7,274 bases of DNA from positions 1-7,274 of the forward strand of contig CALPMR020000154.1 of NCBI GenBank assembly GCA_943324725.2. Direction: 5' to 3'. The position numbers and the translations under genes were made by a program. This document shows positions 1 to 6,334 of this stretch, piece by piece. The notes below the pieces were generated by a model, which had not been told where the DNA came from, made no database searches, and saw only the letters and a list, made by a program, of their open reading frames with translations. How positions within the stretch are numbered: position 1 is the stretch's first letter; every line of letters starts with the position of its first letter. The DNA is from Bordetella parapertussis. GTDB lineage: Bacteria; Cyanobacteriota; Cyanobacteriia; PCC-6307; Cyanobiaceae.

Positions 1-68
1 AGCAGCCGCCGACGAGCCTGGGGACCAGATTGGGGACCTACCGATCGGGCCAATCCCTGAAAAGTCAA

Positions 69-142
69 TCGGGGCGACAGGATTCGAACCTGCGACCTAG
101 TGCTCCCAAAGCACCCGCGCTACCAAGCTGCGCCACGCCCCG
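69..142 (-). tRNA. trnP-UGG: tRNA-Pro, anticodon UGG
   Basis: The minus strand folds into a complete 74-nt cloverleaf. The acceptor stem CGGGGCG pairs perfectly with CGCCCCG. The D stem is GCGC/GCGC, the anticodon stem GGTGC/GCACT (one G-U pair) encloses loop TTTGGGA, and the T stem GCAGG/CCTGT encloses TTCGAAT. The anticodon TGG lies at 106-108, so this is a proline tRNA reading CCA and, with wobble or modification, other CCN codons. The discriminator base is A at position 69. The 3' CCA is not encoded, so it must be added after transcription. The gene lies 37 bases beyond the stop of the co-oriented DUF429 gene and could be read from the same transcript or from its own promoter; no clear promoter is visible between them. 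Confidence 0.97.
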
Positions 143-179
143 AAGACCAGACTGTAGAGGTTGGCGTCTTTGGGGGGGG

Positions 180-878
180 CTAAGCGGAGATCTTCATCGG
201 CAGGCCGCAGGCATCGATCTCAATCGGAGCCAGGGCAGGCAACTGCAGAGCCACTCCTTGTTGCAGGCGCCGGGCCGTGTGCAGGGCGGCCAGAGCATCG
301 AGGATGTCGTCGTCGGCTACGGCACTGCGGCGATGGCGCTGGCGGATCGTGGCCCAGGCCCCCGGAAACTCCGATTCCACCAGCTGCATCCGCTCCTGCT
401 TGCCCTGGGCCGTCTTTTTGCCGTGCTCCATCGGCCTGCCGTCATGCCACTGCTGAAAGATCAGCTCGGGGTGGACCTCGTGGATCCGATGAGCCAAGCC
501 GGGATCGGCCTGCAGCAGCTCGTCGAGGCTGCGGATCTTGGCCAGGATGTTGAAGCTCTGGCAACTGATTCCCTTGCCCTGCTGCTGTCGTGAGATCTGG
601 CAGGCCTGCTGATGATCTCTGGCCTCCAAAACGGCTCGGATCGGAGCCGGGAAGACACTGCTGCGGCGCGCCCCCAGCAACCTGCGGGCCTCCTGATCAC
701 AGGCACGGCTGCCGCGCTCGGGCAGACCGATCGGGATATCGATCGCCATCAACTGCCAGCCGGCCTGGGCGAGCAGACTGCTGGCCTGCGCGTGAAGCTG
801 GTCGCGCACCTCCGTGCCCTGGATGCCGGCGATCAGCGCCAGCCAGCCGGCCCTGCAGCCATCAACCCCCACCAACAT
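180..878 (-). CDS. DUF429 family protein (predicted RNase H-like fold)
   Basis: This 232-residue protein matches DUF429, a family of uncharacterised proteins predicted to have an RNase H-like fold. The motifs I recognise are an N-terminal GVDGCRAGW (residues 4-12), AIDIPIGLPERG (45-56) followed by a basic ARRLLGARRSSVFP segment, HPE (136-138) and an acidic DDDILDAL near the C-terminus (189-196). The spaced acidic residues D6, D47, E138 and D190/D191 resemble an RNase H-type metal site, but that is inference; substrate and role are unknown. The frame is open 44 codons further upstream, but the ATG at 878 places GVDGC right at the N-terminus as usual for the family, and the upstream part overlaps the SepF-domain gene. 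Only four bases separate it from that gene's stop, so the pair is probably co-transcribed and translationally coupled. Its TAG stop is followed directly by a C8 run on the coding strand. Confidence 0.9.
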   Translation of the reverse strand: MLVGVDGCRAGWLALIAGIQGTEVRDQLHAQASSLLAQAGWQLMAIDIPIGLPERGSRACDQEARRLLGARRSSVFPAPIRAVLEARDHQQACQISRQQQGKGISCQSFNILAKIRSLDELLQADPGLAHRIHEVHPELIFQQWHDGRPMEHGKKTAQGKQERMQLVESEFPGAWATIRQRHRRSAVADDDILDALAALHTARRLQQGVALQLPALAPIEIDACGLPMKISA

Positions 879-882
879 GGCT

Positions 883-1170
883 TCAGCTGGGCTCGTTGCC
901 GTCTCGATTGTCGTCGTGGCTGATTCTGACCAGGGAGGGGGCGAACAGGAACACCGTGTCCGCCAGCCGCTCCGACTGACCGTCCATGGCGTAGACCCCA
1001 CCGGAAACAAAGTCGATGGTGCGCTGGGCCTGTTCGGGCTCCATGGCCCCCAGATGCAGCACGACCGTCTTCAGTTGCTGCACCGCCTGTACGGCAGCCA
1101 TGGCGTCTTCGAACCGGGCCGGGGTCATCACGGTCACCTCGGGGAGCCAGTTGCCGAACGGGGTTTCCAT
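883..1170 (-). CDS. Short SepF-domain (DUF552) protein, cell division SepF family
   Basis: The 95-residue product is almost entirely a SepF C-terminal domain. Residues 11-83 run EVTVMTPARF, then a predicted helix, then TVVLHLGAMEPEQAQRTIDF, SGGVYAMDG and DTVFLFAPSLVRI, which lines up with the beta-alpha core of SepF. SepF (Cdv2 in cyanobacteria) binds FtsZ polymers and the membrane at the division septum. Family members usually have 140-200 residues with an N-terminal membrane-binding amphipathic helix and a linker; both are missing here. The frame is open upstream to the stop at 1258-1260 but contains no ATG, GTG or TTG, so the ATG at 1170 is the credible start. The usual VVNL is VVLHL here, while the SG of the dimer region is kept. 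This may be a specialised paralogue with the main SepF elsewhere. It is followed after four bases by the DUF429 gene. Confidence 0.85.
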   Translation of the reverse strand: METPFGNWLPEVTVMTPARFEDAMAAVQAVQQLKTVVLHLGAMEPEQAQRTIDFVSGGVYAMDGQSERLADTVFLFAPSLVRISHDDNRDGNEPS

Positions 1171-1377
1171 GAAGGCTCGCTGTACGGGCCAGATTGACGC
1201 AAAGTTCCCCCAGATGCCACCGGGGCACAGTCGTGAAGCTGGTTGATCAGAGGATCCTCATCGAGCGTTGATACCAACGTCCTGTATGGGGAACCCAAAG
1301 AGCCTGTATCGCCCTGCCGGCAAGGCCCGGCTGAGTGTGAATCCAGGCTCCCCCAGGCTGCCGCGGCTGTTGGGGGC
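1171..1377. other. Intergenic region between ridA and the SepF-domain gene
   Basis: This is the longest non-coding stretch of the window, 207 bases. Because both flanking genes point leftward, it must hold any dedicated promoter for the SepF/DUF429 pair as well as the ridA 3' end. I see no good -35/-10 pair: the best minus-strand candidate is TTGGGT with TGGTAT 16 bases on, which is a poor match. Apart from the hairpin beside the ridA stop there is a second small inverted repeat, GCCGG at 1316-1320 with CCGGC at 1327-1331. Local base composition is somewhat less GC-rich around 1195-1310 than in the genes, as expected for non-coding DNA. Confidence 0.5.
1350..1376 (-). terminator. GC-rich hairpin just after ridA
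   Basis: Read on the minus strand, a CCCCCA arm (1371-1376) lies one base past the ridA stop and can pair with TGGGGG (1350-1355) across a 15-nt loop that itself contains GCCGCGGC. The position fits a ridA 3' end structure. There is no U tract after it, so it is not a classic intrinsic terminator and may be chance in such GC-rich DNA. Confidence 0.25.
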
Positions 1378-1773
1378 TCAATCGAGCACGGCGATGGCAT
1401 CGATCTCGACCTTTGCCCCCTTCGGCAGCGCCGCCACCTGCACACAGGCCCGGGCGGGGGAGACCCCTGCGCCGAACACCTCGGCATAGATGGCATTCAC
1501 GCGGGCGAAGTCAGCCAGATCAACCAGAAACACCGTGGTGCGCACGACCCCTTGGGGGCCGGTACCAGCCGCCTTCAGCACCGCCTGCAGGTTGCGCAGC
1601 ACCTGGTGGGTTTCGGCTTCCACATCTCCCGCTCCCACCATCGCTCCGCTGGCCGGATCCAGGGCGATCTGACCGGAGCAATAGAGGACGTGGCCGGCCC
1701 TGACCGCCTGGTTGTAGGGCCCCACCGGTGCCGGTGCGGCATCGGTGTTGACGGCCGTCGGCTGGTTGCTCAT
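1378..1773 (-). CDS. ridA: RidA family enamine/imine deaminase
   Basis: The 131-residue product is a full-length RidA (YjgF/YER057c/UK114) protein. These cytosolic trimers hydrolyse reactive enamines/imines such as 2-aminoacrylate, made by PLP enzymes, to ketoacids plus ammonia. Visible family hallmarks are APVGPYNQA (residues 14-23), CSGQIALDP (32-40), the substrate-binding arginine R108 in SPARACVQVAALP, and E123 in the C-terminal VEIDAIAVLD. By alignment with E. coli RidA these correspond to Y17, S30, R105 and E120, which are all retained, so deaminase activity is likely. The ATG at 1773 gives the normal RidA N-terminus; the open frame extends 15 codons further to 1818, but that part has no family similarity and would overlap the divergent ABC ATPase frame. 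It lies 62 bases from the divergent ABC ATPase start and 207 bases upstream of the SepF-domain gene. Confidence 0.96.
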   Translation of the reverse strand: MSNQPTAVNTDAAPAPVGPYNQAVRAGHVLYCSGQIALDPASGAMVGAGDVEAETHQVLRNLQAVLKAAGTGPQGVVRTTVFLVDLADFARVNAIYAEVFGAGVSPARACVQVAALPKGAKVEIDAIAVLD

Positions 1774-1835
1774 GACGATGGAAGATGAGCTGCCGAGCCT
1801 ATGTCCGTTTCCGGTCATTACCCCCAGCGCCTGTC

Positions 1836-2954
1836 ATGCCTGTCGCTTCCTCCGCCGTCCCTGCGGCCCTGGCCGACGGCGATCCGGTGCTCCTGCGCGA
1901 TCTCTGGCATCGCTATCCCAACGCCGCCCCAGGCTCCTGGACCTTGCGGGGCCTGGATCTGAACCTCGCGCCGGGGGAACTGATCGGCCTGCTCGGGCCT
2001 TCGGGCTGCGGCAAGACCACCCTGCTGCGCCTGATCGCCGGTTTCGAGCGCCCGTCGCGGGGATCGGTGCAGATCCATGGCCGCGAGGTGGCGGGTGAAC
2101 AGCGCTGGCTGGCTCCGGAGCGCCGCGGCATCGGCATGGTGTTTCAGGACTACGCCCTGTTCCCCCATCTCGATGCCTGGGCCAATGTCTGCTTTGGACT
2201 CAAACCCGGCGACGACCGCAACCGGGCTGGTTGGCTGCTGGAGCTTCTGGGGCTCTGCGGCCTTGAGCGACGCTATCCCCATGAACTCTCCGGCGGCCAG
2301 CGGCAACGGCTGGCCCTGGCCCGCGCCCTGGCCCCTGGCAACTCGGTGTTGCTGCTCGATGAACCCTTCTCCAATCTCGATGTGGAAGTGCGCCTGCGCC
2401 TGCGCAGCGAGCTGCCGGCAGTCCTGGCCGAATGCGGCGCCAGTGCCCTGATGGTCACCCACGATCCCGAAGAGGCGATGGCGATCTGCGATCGGGTGGC
2501 GGTGCTGCGCGACGGCCAGCTGGATCAGTGCGCCACCCCGCTGGAGCTGGTGCAACGGCCGGCCACGGCCTTCGTGGGGCGGTTCGTGCTGCAGGCCAAT
2601 CTGCTGCAGGTTCAGCGCCAGGGCGATCGTCTGCTCAGCGAGCTGGGCCCCTTCGCCCTGGACTCCGCGGCGGCGCCGGCCAGCGGCGAAATGCAGCTGC
2701 TGCTGTCGGCCGATGGCCTGGAGCTCCTGCCCCGGGCTGATGGCCACTGTCGGGTGCTGGGGCGGGAATTCCTGGGCCACGGCTGGCTGTATCGGATCGC
2801 CTGCGGGGAATCCACGCTGCGGCTGCGGCTGCCGCTGGAGCAGGACCACTCCCCAGGCCTGGCCTGCGAAGTGCGGGTCCGTCCGGGACAGGGGGCCTTG
2901 CTCTATCCAGGCGCCCAGCCGGTGCGGATGCTCACCAGCCCTCAACCCCTGTAG
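1836..2954 (+). CDS. ABC transporter ATP-binding protein, iron(III) FutC/FbpC-like
   Basis: This 372-residue protein is an importer-type nucleotide-binding subunit. It has a Walker A GPSGCGKTT (residues 54-62), Q-loop FQDYALFPHL (Q104), signature LSGGQRQRLALARAL (151-165), Walker B VLLLDEP (171-177), D-loop SNLD and switch histidine H209 in VTHDPEEAM. Residues from about 245 onward form a regulatory TOBE-like tail. The PERRGIGMVFQDYALFPHL stretch is typical of the Fe3+ ATPases FbpC/FutC, but sulfate, thiosulfate, spermidine and molybdate ATPases are close relatives, so the substrate is inferred only. No permease or periplasmic binding protein is encoded nearby. The ATG at 1836 is preferred; an in-frame ATG at 1785 would add a non-homologous leader and has its GGAAG too close to act as a normal ribosome site. 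Its 3' end overlaps gloB by 13 bases. Confidence 0.93.
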   Translation: MPVASSAVPAALADGDPVLLRDLWHRYPNAAPGSWTLRGLDLNLAPGELIGLLGPSGCGKTTLLRLIAGFERPSRGSVQIHGREVAGEQRWLAPERRGIGMVFQDYALFPHLDAWANVCFGLKPGDDRNRAGWLLELLGLCGLERRYPHELSGGQRQRLALARALAPGNSVLLLDEPFSNLDVEVRLRLRSELPAVLAECGASALMVTHDPEEAMAICDRVAVLRDGQLDQCATPLELVQRPATAFVGRFVLQANLLQVQRQGDRLLSELGPFALDSAAAPASGEMQLLLSADGLELLPRADGHCRVLGREFLGHGWLYRIACGESTLRLRLPLEQDHSPGLACEVRVRPGQGALLYPGAQPVRMLTSPQPL

Positions 2955-3706
2955 GTGTTCTTGCTGGCCCGGAGCCGGGCCAGCTCGCTGGCGTCAGGGC
3001 TGCGCACAAACAAGTTGGTGGCCCGCTCCAGGGCGATGCTGCTGGGGATCGTCGCCTCACCGCGGGCCCGTTGCTGGCGTACCGCCGCCAGCCGCGCCGC
3101 AATCGCGGCATTGTCAGGCTCCTCAGCGGCTGCCCAGCGCAGATTGCTTTCGGTGTACTCGTGGGCGCACCACACCCGGGTGCTGGGGTCGAAGGCCGTC
3201 AGCCGTTGCAGGGCCTGGTGCATCTGCTCGGGCGTGCCTTCGAACAACCGGCCGCAGCCGCCGGCGAACAGGGTGTCGCCGCAGAACAGTTCGGCGCCCT
3301 CGCCCGCCTGGGCCGGCAGATGAAAAGCGAGATGGCAGCGGGTGTGACCTGGCACCTCCAGCACCTCCACGGAGCGCCCCAGCAGCTGGAAGTGATCCCC
3401 TTCGGCCACGCTCCTGGTCTGGAAGGGAATCCGCTCCCGGTCGGCGCCGCTGGCCACCACCTCGGCCGTGGGCCAGCGGCGCAGCAGGGCCGGGGTGCCA
3501 CCGATGTGATCGCTGTGGTGGTGGGTCTGGAGCACGGCCACCAGATTCAGATGCCGCTGTTCCAGCCAGGCGATCACCGGCTCGGCCACGGCCGGATCGA
3601 CCACGGCGGCCAGGCCTTCGCGCCAGAACACGGCGATGTAGTTGTCCTGCAGCACGGGGATCAGGGCCAGCTCCAGGGGCGTGGCCGACTTCGGATTCGG
3701 TTGCAT
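2942..3706 (-). CDS. gloB: Hydroxyacylglutathione hydrolase (glyoxalase II)
   Basis: The 254-residue product is a full-length glyoxalase II. It hydrolyses S-D-lactoylglutathione to D-lactate and glutathione, the second step of methylglyoxal detoxification in the cytosol. The metallo-beta-lactamase metal ligands are all present: THHHSDH (H62, H64, D66, H67), H121 in VPGHT, the bridging D144 in CGDTLF and H182 in CAHEYT. GRLFEGTPEQM (153-162) and the C-terminal LERATNLFVR (226-235, comparable to the family ERxxNPFLR) mark GloB rather than a generic hydrolase of this fold. The ATG at 3706 gives a 12-residue leader before the usual LIPVLQDNYI; the frame is open upstream to 4102, but that part is antisense to hisG and lacks similarity. 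It is divergent from hisG with 30 bases between start codons and convergent with the ABC ATPase. Confidence 0.96.
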   Translation of the reverse strand: MQPNPKSATPLELALIPVLQDNYIAVFWREGLAAVVDPAVAEPVIAWLEQRHLNLVAVLQTHHHSDHIGGTPALLRRWPTAEVVASGADRERIPFQTRSVAEGDHFQLLGRSVEVLEVPGHTRCHLAFHLPAQAGEGAELFCGDTLFAGGCGRLFEGTPEQMHQALQRLTAFDPSTRVWCAHEYTESNLRWAAAEEPDNAAIAARLAAVRQQRARGEATIPSSIALERATNLFVRSPDASELARLRASKNTYRG

Positions 3707-3736
3707 CGTTAAAGTCCGGTTTGCGGCACCGTTCCC

Positions 3737-4465
3737 ATGATCACCGCTGCCTCCGAGCCGGTCATCACCGTTGCCCTGGCCAAGGGGGCCCTGCTCAAGG
3801 ATTCGGTCCGTCGATTCGCCGCGGCCGGTCTGGATTTTTCGACCCTGCTCGATCCCGATAACCGGCTGCTCATGGTGCCCAGTGCCTGTGGCAACGCCCG
3901 GGCCCTGTTGGTGCGCAATGCCGATGTACCGGTGTACGTGGCCTACGGCCAGGCCCAGCTCGGTGTCGTCGGCTACGACGTCTTGCGGGAGCACCGGCTG
4001 CCGGTGGCCCAGTTGCTGGATCTCGGCTTCGGCGGCTGTCGCATGGCCGTGGCCGTCCAGGCCAGCAGCGGCTATCGCCGCGGCCTCGATCTGCCGGCCC
4101 ATTGCCGCGTCGCCAGCAAGTTCACCCGTTGCGCCCAGGACTATTTCGAGTCATTGGATCTGCCGGTGGAGCTGATTCATCTCACCGGCTCGGTCGAGCT
4201 GGGCCCGCTCACGGGCATCTCCGAAGCGATCGTCGATCTGGTCGCCACCGGCCGCACCCTGCGTGACAACGGCCTGGTGGCGATCGAAGATCTGTTCCAC
4301 AGCACCGCCCGACTGATCGGCCATCCGCTGGCCCTGCGCATCGATGGCGGCCGGCTGAGCTCGATCGTCGAGCGGCTCGGCGCCGTCAGCGCCGCTGGCA
4401 GCGGAGTTCAGGCCGGGGCCACAGCGCCCAGCGGCACGAACCAGCCGGCCGGGCTGGTCTCCTGA
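3737..4465 (+). CDS. hisG: ATP phosphoribosyltransferase, short form (catalytic subunit)
   Basis: HisG condenses ATP with PRPP to phosphoribosyl-ATP, the first and controlling step of histidine synthesis. The 242 residues contain the N-terminal [11 protein letters not shown] (10-20; family consensus near ALPKGRL), [21 protein letters not shown] (substrate cleft), [23 protein letters not shown] (151-160) and the PRPP-binding VATGRTL (169-175). The regulatory C-terminal domain of long HisG is absent, so this is the HisGS type, which needs HisZ in a hetero-octamer for activity and feedback control; hisZ is not in this window. About 25 residues after IVERLG form a small, Ala/Gly/Ser-rich tail not needed for the fold. 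The ATG at 3737 leaves an eight-residue leader before the first strand and has no evident Shine-Dalgarno sequence. The stop overlaps the next start as TGATG. Confidence 0.95.
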   Translation: MITAASEPVITVALAKGALLKDSVRRFAAAGLDFSTLLDPDNRLLMVPSACGNARALLVRNADVPVYVAYGQAQLGVVGYDVLREHRLPVAQLLDLGFGGCRMAVAVQASSGYRRGLDLPAHCRVASKFTRCAQDYFESLDLPVELIHLTGSVELGPLTGISEAIVDLVATGRTLRDNGLVAIEDLFHSTARLIGHPLALRIDGGRLSSIVERLGAVSAAGSGVQAGATAPSGTNQPAGLVS

Positions 4466-6267
4466 TGGCCTCCCTCGATCGCGTCAGGCTGCAGCGCCTC
4501 CTGCCCTATCTGGGCCGCGATCGTCGCCGGTTGCTGCTCTCCCTGTTGCTGCTGGTGCCCCTGGCCTTTGCCGGAGCGATCCAGCCGGTGCTGGTGGGCC
4601 AGGCGATTTCGGTGTTACGGCACGAGCCTTCGGTGTTGCCCTGGCTGCAGGGGATGGCGCCGGCCGCGGCGCTCAAGCTGCTGGTCGGCCTGTTGCTGCT
4701 GGCGGTGCTGGTGCGCCTGGCCCTGCAGGGCACGCAGATCTACAACGTGCAGGTGGTCGGCCAGCGGCTCACCGCCCGCATCCGCACCGATCTGTTCCGC
4801 CATGCGATGCAGCTGTCGCTGCGCTTCCACGACCGCACCCCCGTCGGCAAGCTGCTCACCCGCCTGACCAGCGATGTCGAGGCGCTGGCTGAGGTGTTCG
4901 GCAGTGGGGCGGTGGGGGTGCTGGCCGATCTGGTGTCGCTGCTGGTGATCGCGATCACGATGATCAGCATTGAGTGGCGCCTGGGGCTTCTGCTGCTGTT
5001 CACCCAGCTGCCGGTCACCTGGGGCATCCTCTGGCTGCAGAAGCGCTACCGGGTGGCCAATTACCGGGTGCGCGAAGAGCTGGGCCAGCTCAACGCCGAT
5101 CTGCAGGAAAACCTCCAGGGCCTGGAGGTGGTGCAGATGTATCGGCGCGAGGCCGCAAACAGCGCCCGCTTCGCCCGCACCAACGATGCCTATCGCCAGG
5201 CGGTCACCGGCACGATCCTCTACGACAGCGCCATCTCCGCCTTCATCGAGTGGGTGGCCCTCGGTGCGATCGCCGTGGTGCTGGCCCTGGGGGGCTGGAT
5301 GGTCACCAGCAGCCTGATCGATCTGGGCACGCTCACCACCTTCATCCTGTTCTCCCAGCGCCTGTTCGATCCCCTGCGCCAGCTGGCGGAGCGCTTCACC
5401 CAGATCCAGGGCGGACTGACGGCGGTGGAGCGCATCGGCGAATTGCTGGAGGAGCCGATCGAGATCCAGGAACTGCCCCGCCAGCGCCGTTCGCCGGCGG
5501 CCCTGCTGAGCGGCGACCAGCGCCGCAGCCCCGGCGCCGTCAGCTTCGAGAACGTCAGCTTTGCTTACCGCAGCGACGACCCGATCCTTGAAGATCTCTC
5601 CTTCGAGATCGCCCCGGGCGAGCACGTCGCCCTGGTCGGCCCCACCGGCTCCGGCAAGACCACCATCATCCGGCTGCTGTGCCGCCTCTATGAGCCCCAG
5701 CGGGGCCGGATCCTGCTCGATGGCATCGACATCCGCGAGCTGCCGATCGCCACCCTGCGCCAACGGCTGGGGGTGGTGCTGCAGGACACCTTCCTGTTCA
5801 GCGGCAATGTGGCCGACAACCTGCGCCTTGATGCCGAGATCAGTGATCAGGAGCTGGCCCAGCTCTGCCACGACCTGGGGCTCGATCCGTTGCTGCAGCG
5901 CCTCGATGCCGGCCTCAACAGCCAGCTGCGCGAGCGCGGCGGCAATCTCTCTTCGGGTGAGCGCCAGTTGCTGGCGGTGGCCCGGGTGGCGATCCGTGAT
6001 CCCTCGGTGCTGGTGATGGATGAGGCCACCGCCTTCCTGGATCCCTCCACCGAGGCCACCCTGCAGCACGATCTCGATCGGCTGCTGCACGAGCGCACCG
6101 CCGTCGTGATCGCCCATCGTCTGGCCACGGTCGAAGCGGCCGATCGCATCCTGGTGCTGCGGCGCGGACGCCTGATCGAGCAGGGCACCCATCGCCAGCT
6201 GCGGGCCGCCGGCGGGCTGTATGCCGAACTGGCGGACCTGCAGGAGAAAGGACTGGCGTCGCTCTGA
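4465..6267 (+). CDS. ABC exporter half-transporter, fused permease and ATPase (MdlB/MsbA type)
   Basis: This 600-residue protein is a type I ABC exporter subunit that would work as a dimer in the cytoplasmic membrane. Six hydrophobic segments are visible at about 22-45, 67-90, 147-167, 172-192, 256-279 and 287-302, with the long cytoplasmic helices between them. The nucleotide-binding domain follows from about residue 358: Walker A GPTGSGKTT (392-400), Q-loop VVLQDTF (Q440), signature LSSGERQ (495-501), Walker B VLVMDEAT (515-522) and H551 in VIAHRLAT. All catalytic elements are intact, including the glutamate E520. An Arg/Pro/Ala-rich linker (335-357) joins the halves. The exported substrate cannot be read from the sequence; lipid, peptide and drug exporters share this architecture. 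Its ATG overlaps the hisG TGA by one base, so it is probably co-transcribed and coupled. The HIP1 octamer GCGATCGC occurs at 5266-5273. Confidence 0.95.
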   Translation: MASLDRVRLQRLLPYLGRDRRRLLLSLLLLVPLAFAGAIQPVLVGQAISVLRHEPSVLPWLQGMAPAAALKLLVGLLLLAVLVRLALQGTQIYNVQVVGQRLTARIRTDLFRHAMQLSLRFHDRTPVGKLLTRLTSDVEALAEVFGSGAVGVLADLVSLLVIAITMISIEWRLGLLLLFTQLPVTWGILWLQKRYRVANYRVREELGQLNADLQENLQGLEVVQMYRREAANSARFARTNDAYRQAVTGTILYDSAISAFIEWVALGAIAVVLALGGWMVTSSLIDLGTLTTFILFSQRLFDPLRQLAERFTQIQGGLTAVERIGELLEEPIEIQELPRQRRSPAALLSGDQRRSPGAVSFENVSFAYRSDDPILEDLSFEIAPGEHVALVGPTGSGKTTIIRLLCRLYEPQRGRILLDGIDIRELPIATLRQRLGVVLQDTFLFSGNVADNLRLDAEISDQELAQLCHDLGLDPLLQRLDAGLNSQLRERGGNLSSGERQLLAVARVAIRDPSVLVMDEATAFLDPSTEATLQHDLDRLLHERTAVVIAHRLATVEAADRILVLRRGRLIEQGTHRQLRAAGGLYAELADLQEKGLASL

Positions 6268-6334
6268 GCCCTGGCTCCTGCCTGGCACCCCACCGGCCCG
6301 GGCCTGATTCAGTCAATCGCTGGCCGCAGCCTGA
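6268..6334. other. Convergent intergenic spacer after the exporter
   Basis: These 67 bases separate two genes that point at each other, so transcription from both sides should end here. The spacer contains a loopless 10-base palindrome, GGCCCGGGCC at 6295-6304, and a weak plus-strand arm pair GCCTGG (6280-6285) with CCGGGC (6298-6303) that includes a U-G pair. On the minus strand GCTG/CAGC can close a four-base loop shortly after the hydrolase stop. None has a U tract, so no proper terminator can be called. Confidence 0.4.

Noticed and set aside
143..179. Possible hairpin (AAGAC at 143-147, GTCTT at 166-170) between DUF429 and tRNA as a terminator
   Set aside because: Only five uninterrupted pairs around an 18-nt loop and no U tract on the minus strand.
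30..593. A plus-strand frame crossing the tRNA and DUF429 gene, with GRQDSNLRPSAPKAP
   Set aside because: That peptide is the well-known artefact of translating the antisense of a tRNA gene; the rest is antisense to DUF429.
1316..1331. Inverted repeat GCCGG/CCGGC after ridA
   Set aside because: Five-pair stem, six-base loop and no U tract; expected by chance in GC-rich DNA.
1774..1835. Shared promoter region between ridA and the ABC ATPase
   Set aside because: A promoter must be near, but no -35/-10 pair, operator or Fur-like repeat can be defended in these 62 bases.
1818..2945. A 375-codon minus-strand frame opposite the ABC ATPase
   Set aside because: Same codon-bias effect; product is Gln/Gly/His-rich with no family motif, while the plus strand has a complete ATPase.
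2713..3861. A 382-codon plus-strand frame rich in Arg, Pro, Cys and Gly
   Set aside because: It overlaps the ATPase in another frame and is antisense to gloB; composition is typical of a GC-driven false frame.
4615..6288. A 557-codon open frame on the minus strand across the exporter gene
   Set aside because: It is antisense to a gene with all ABC exporter motifs; its Gln/His/Gly-rich product is what frequent CTG and GCC codons give when read in reverse. No recognisable domain.
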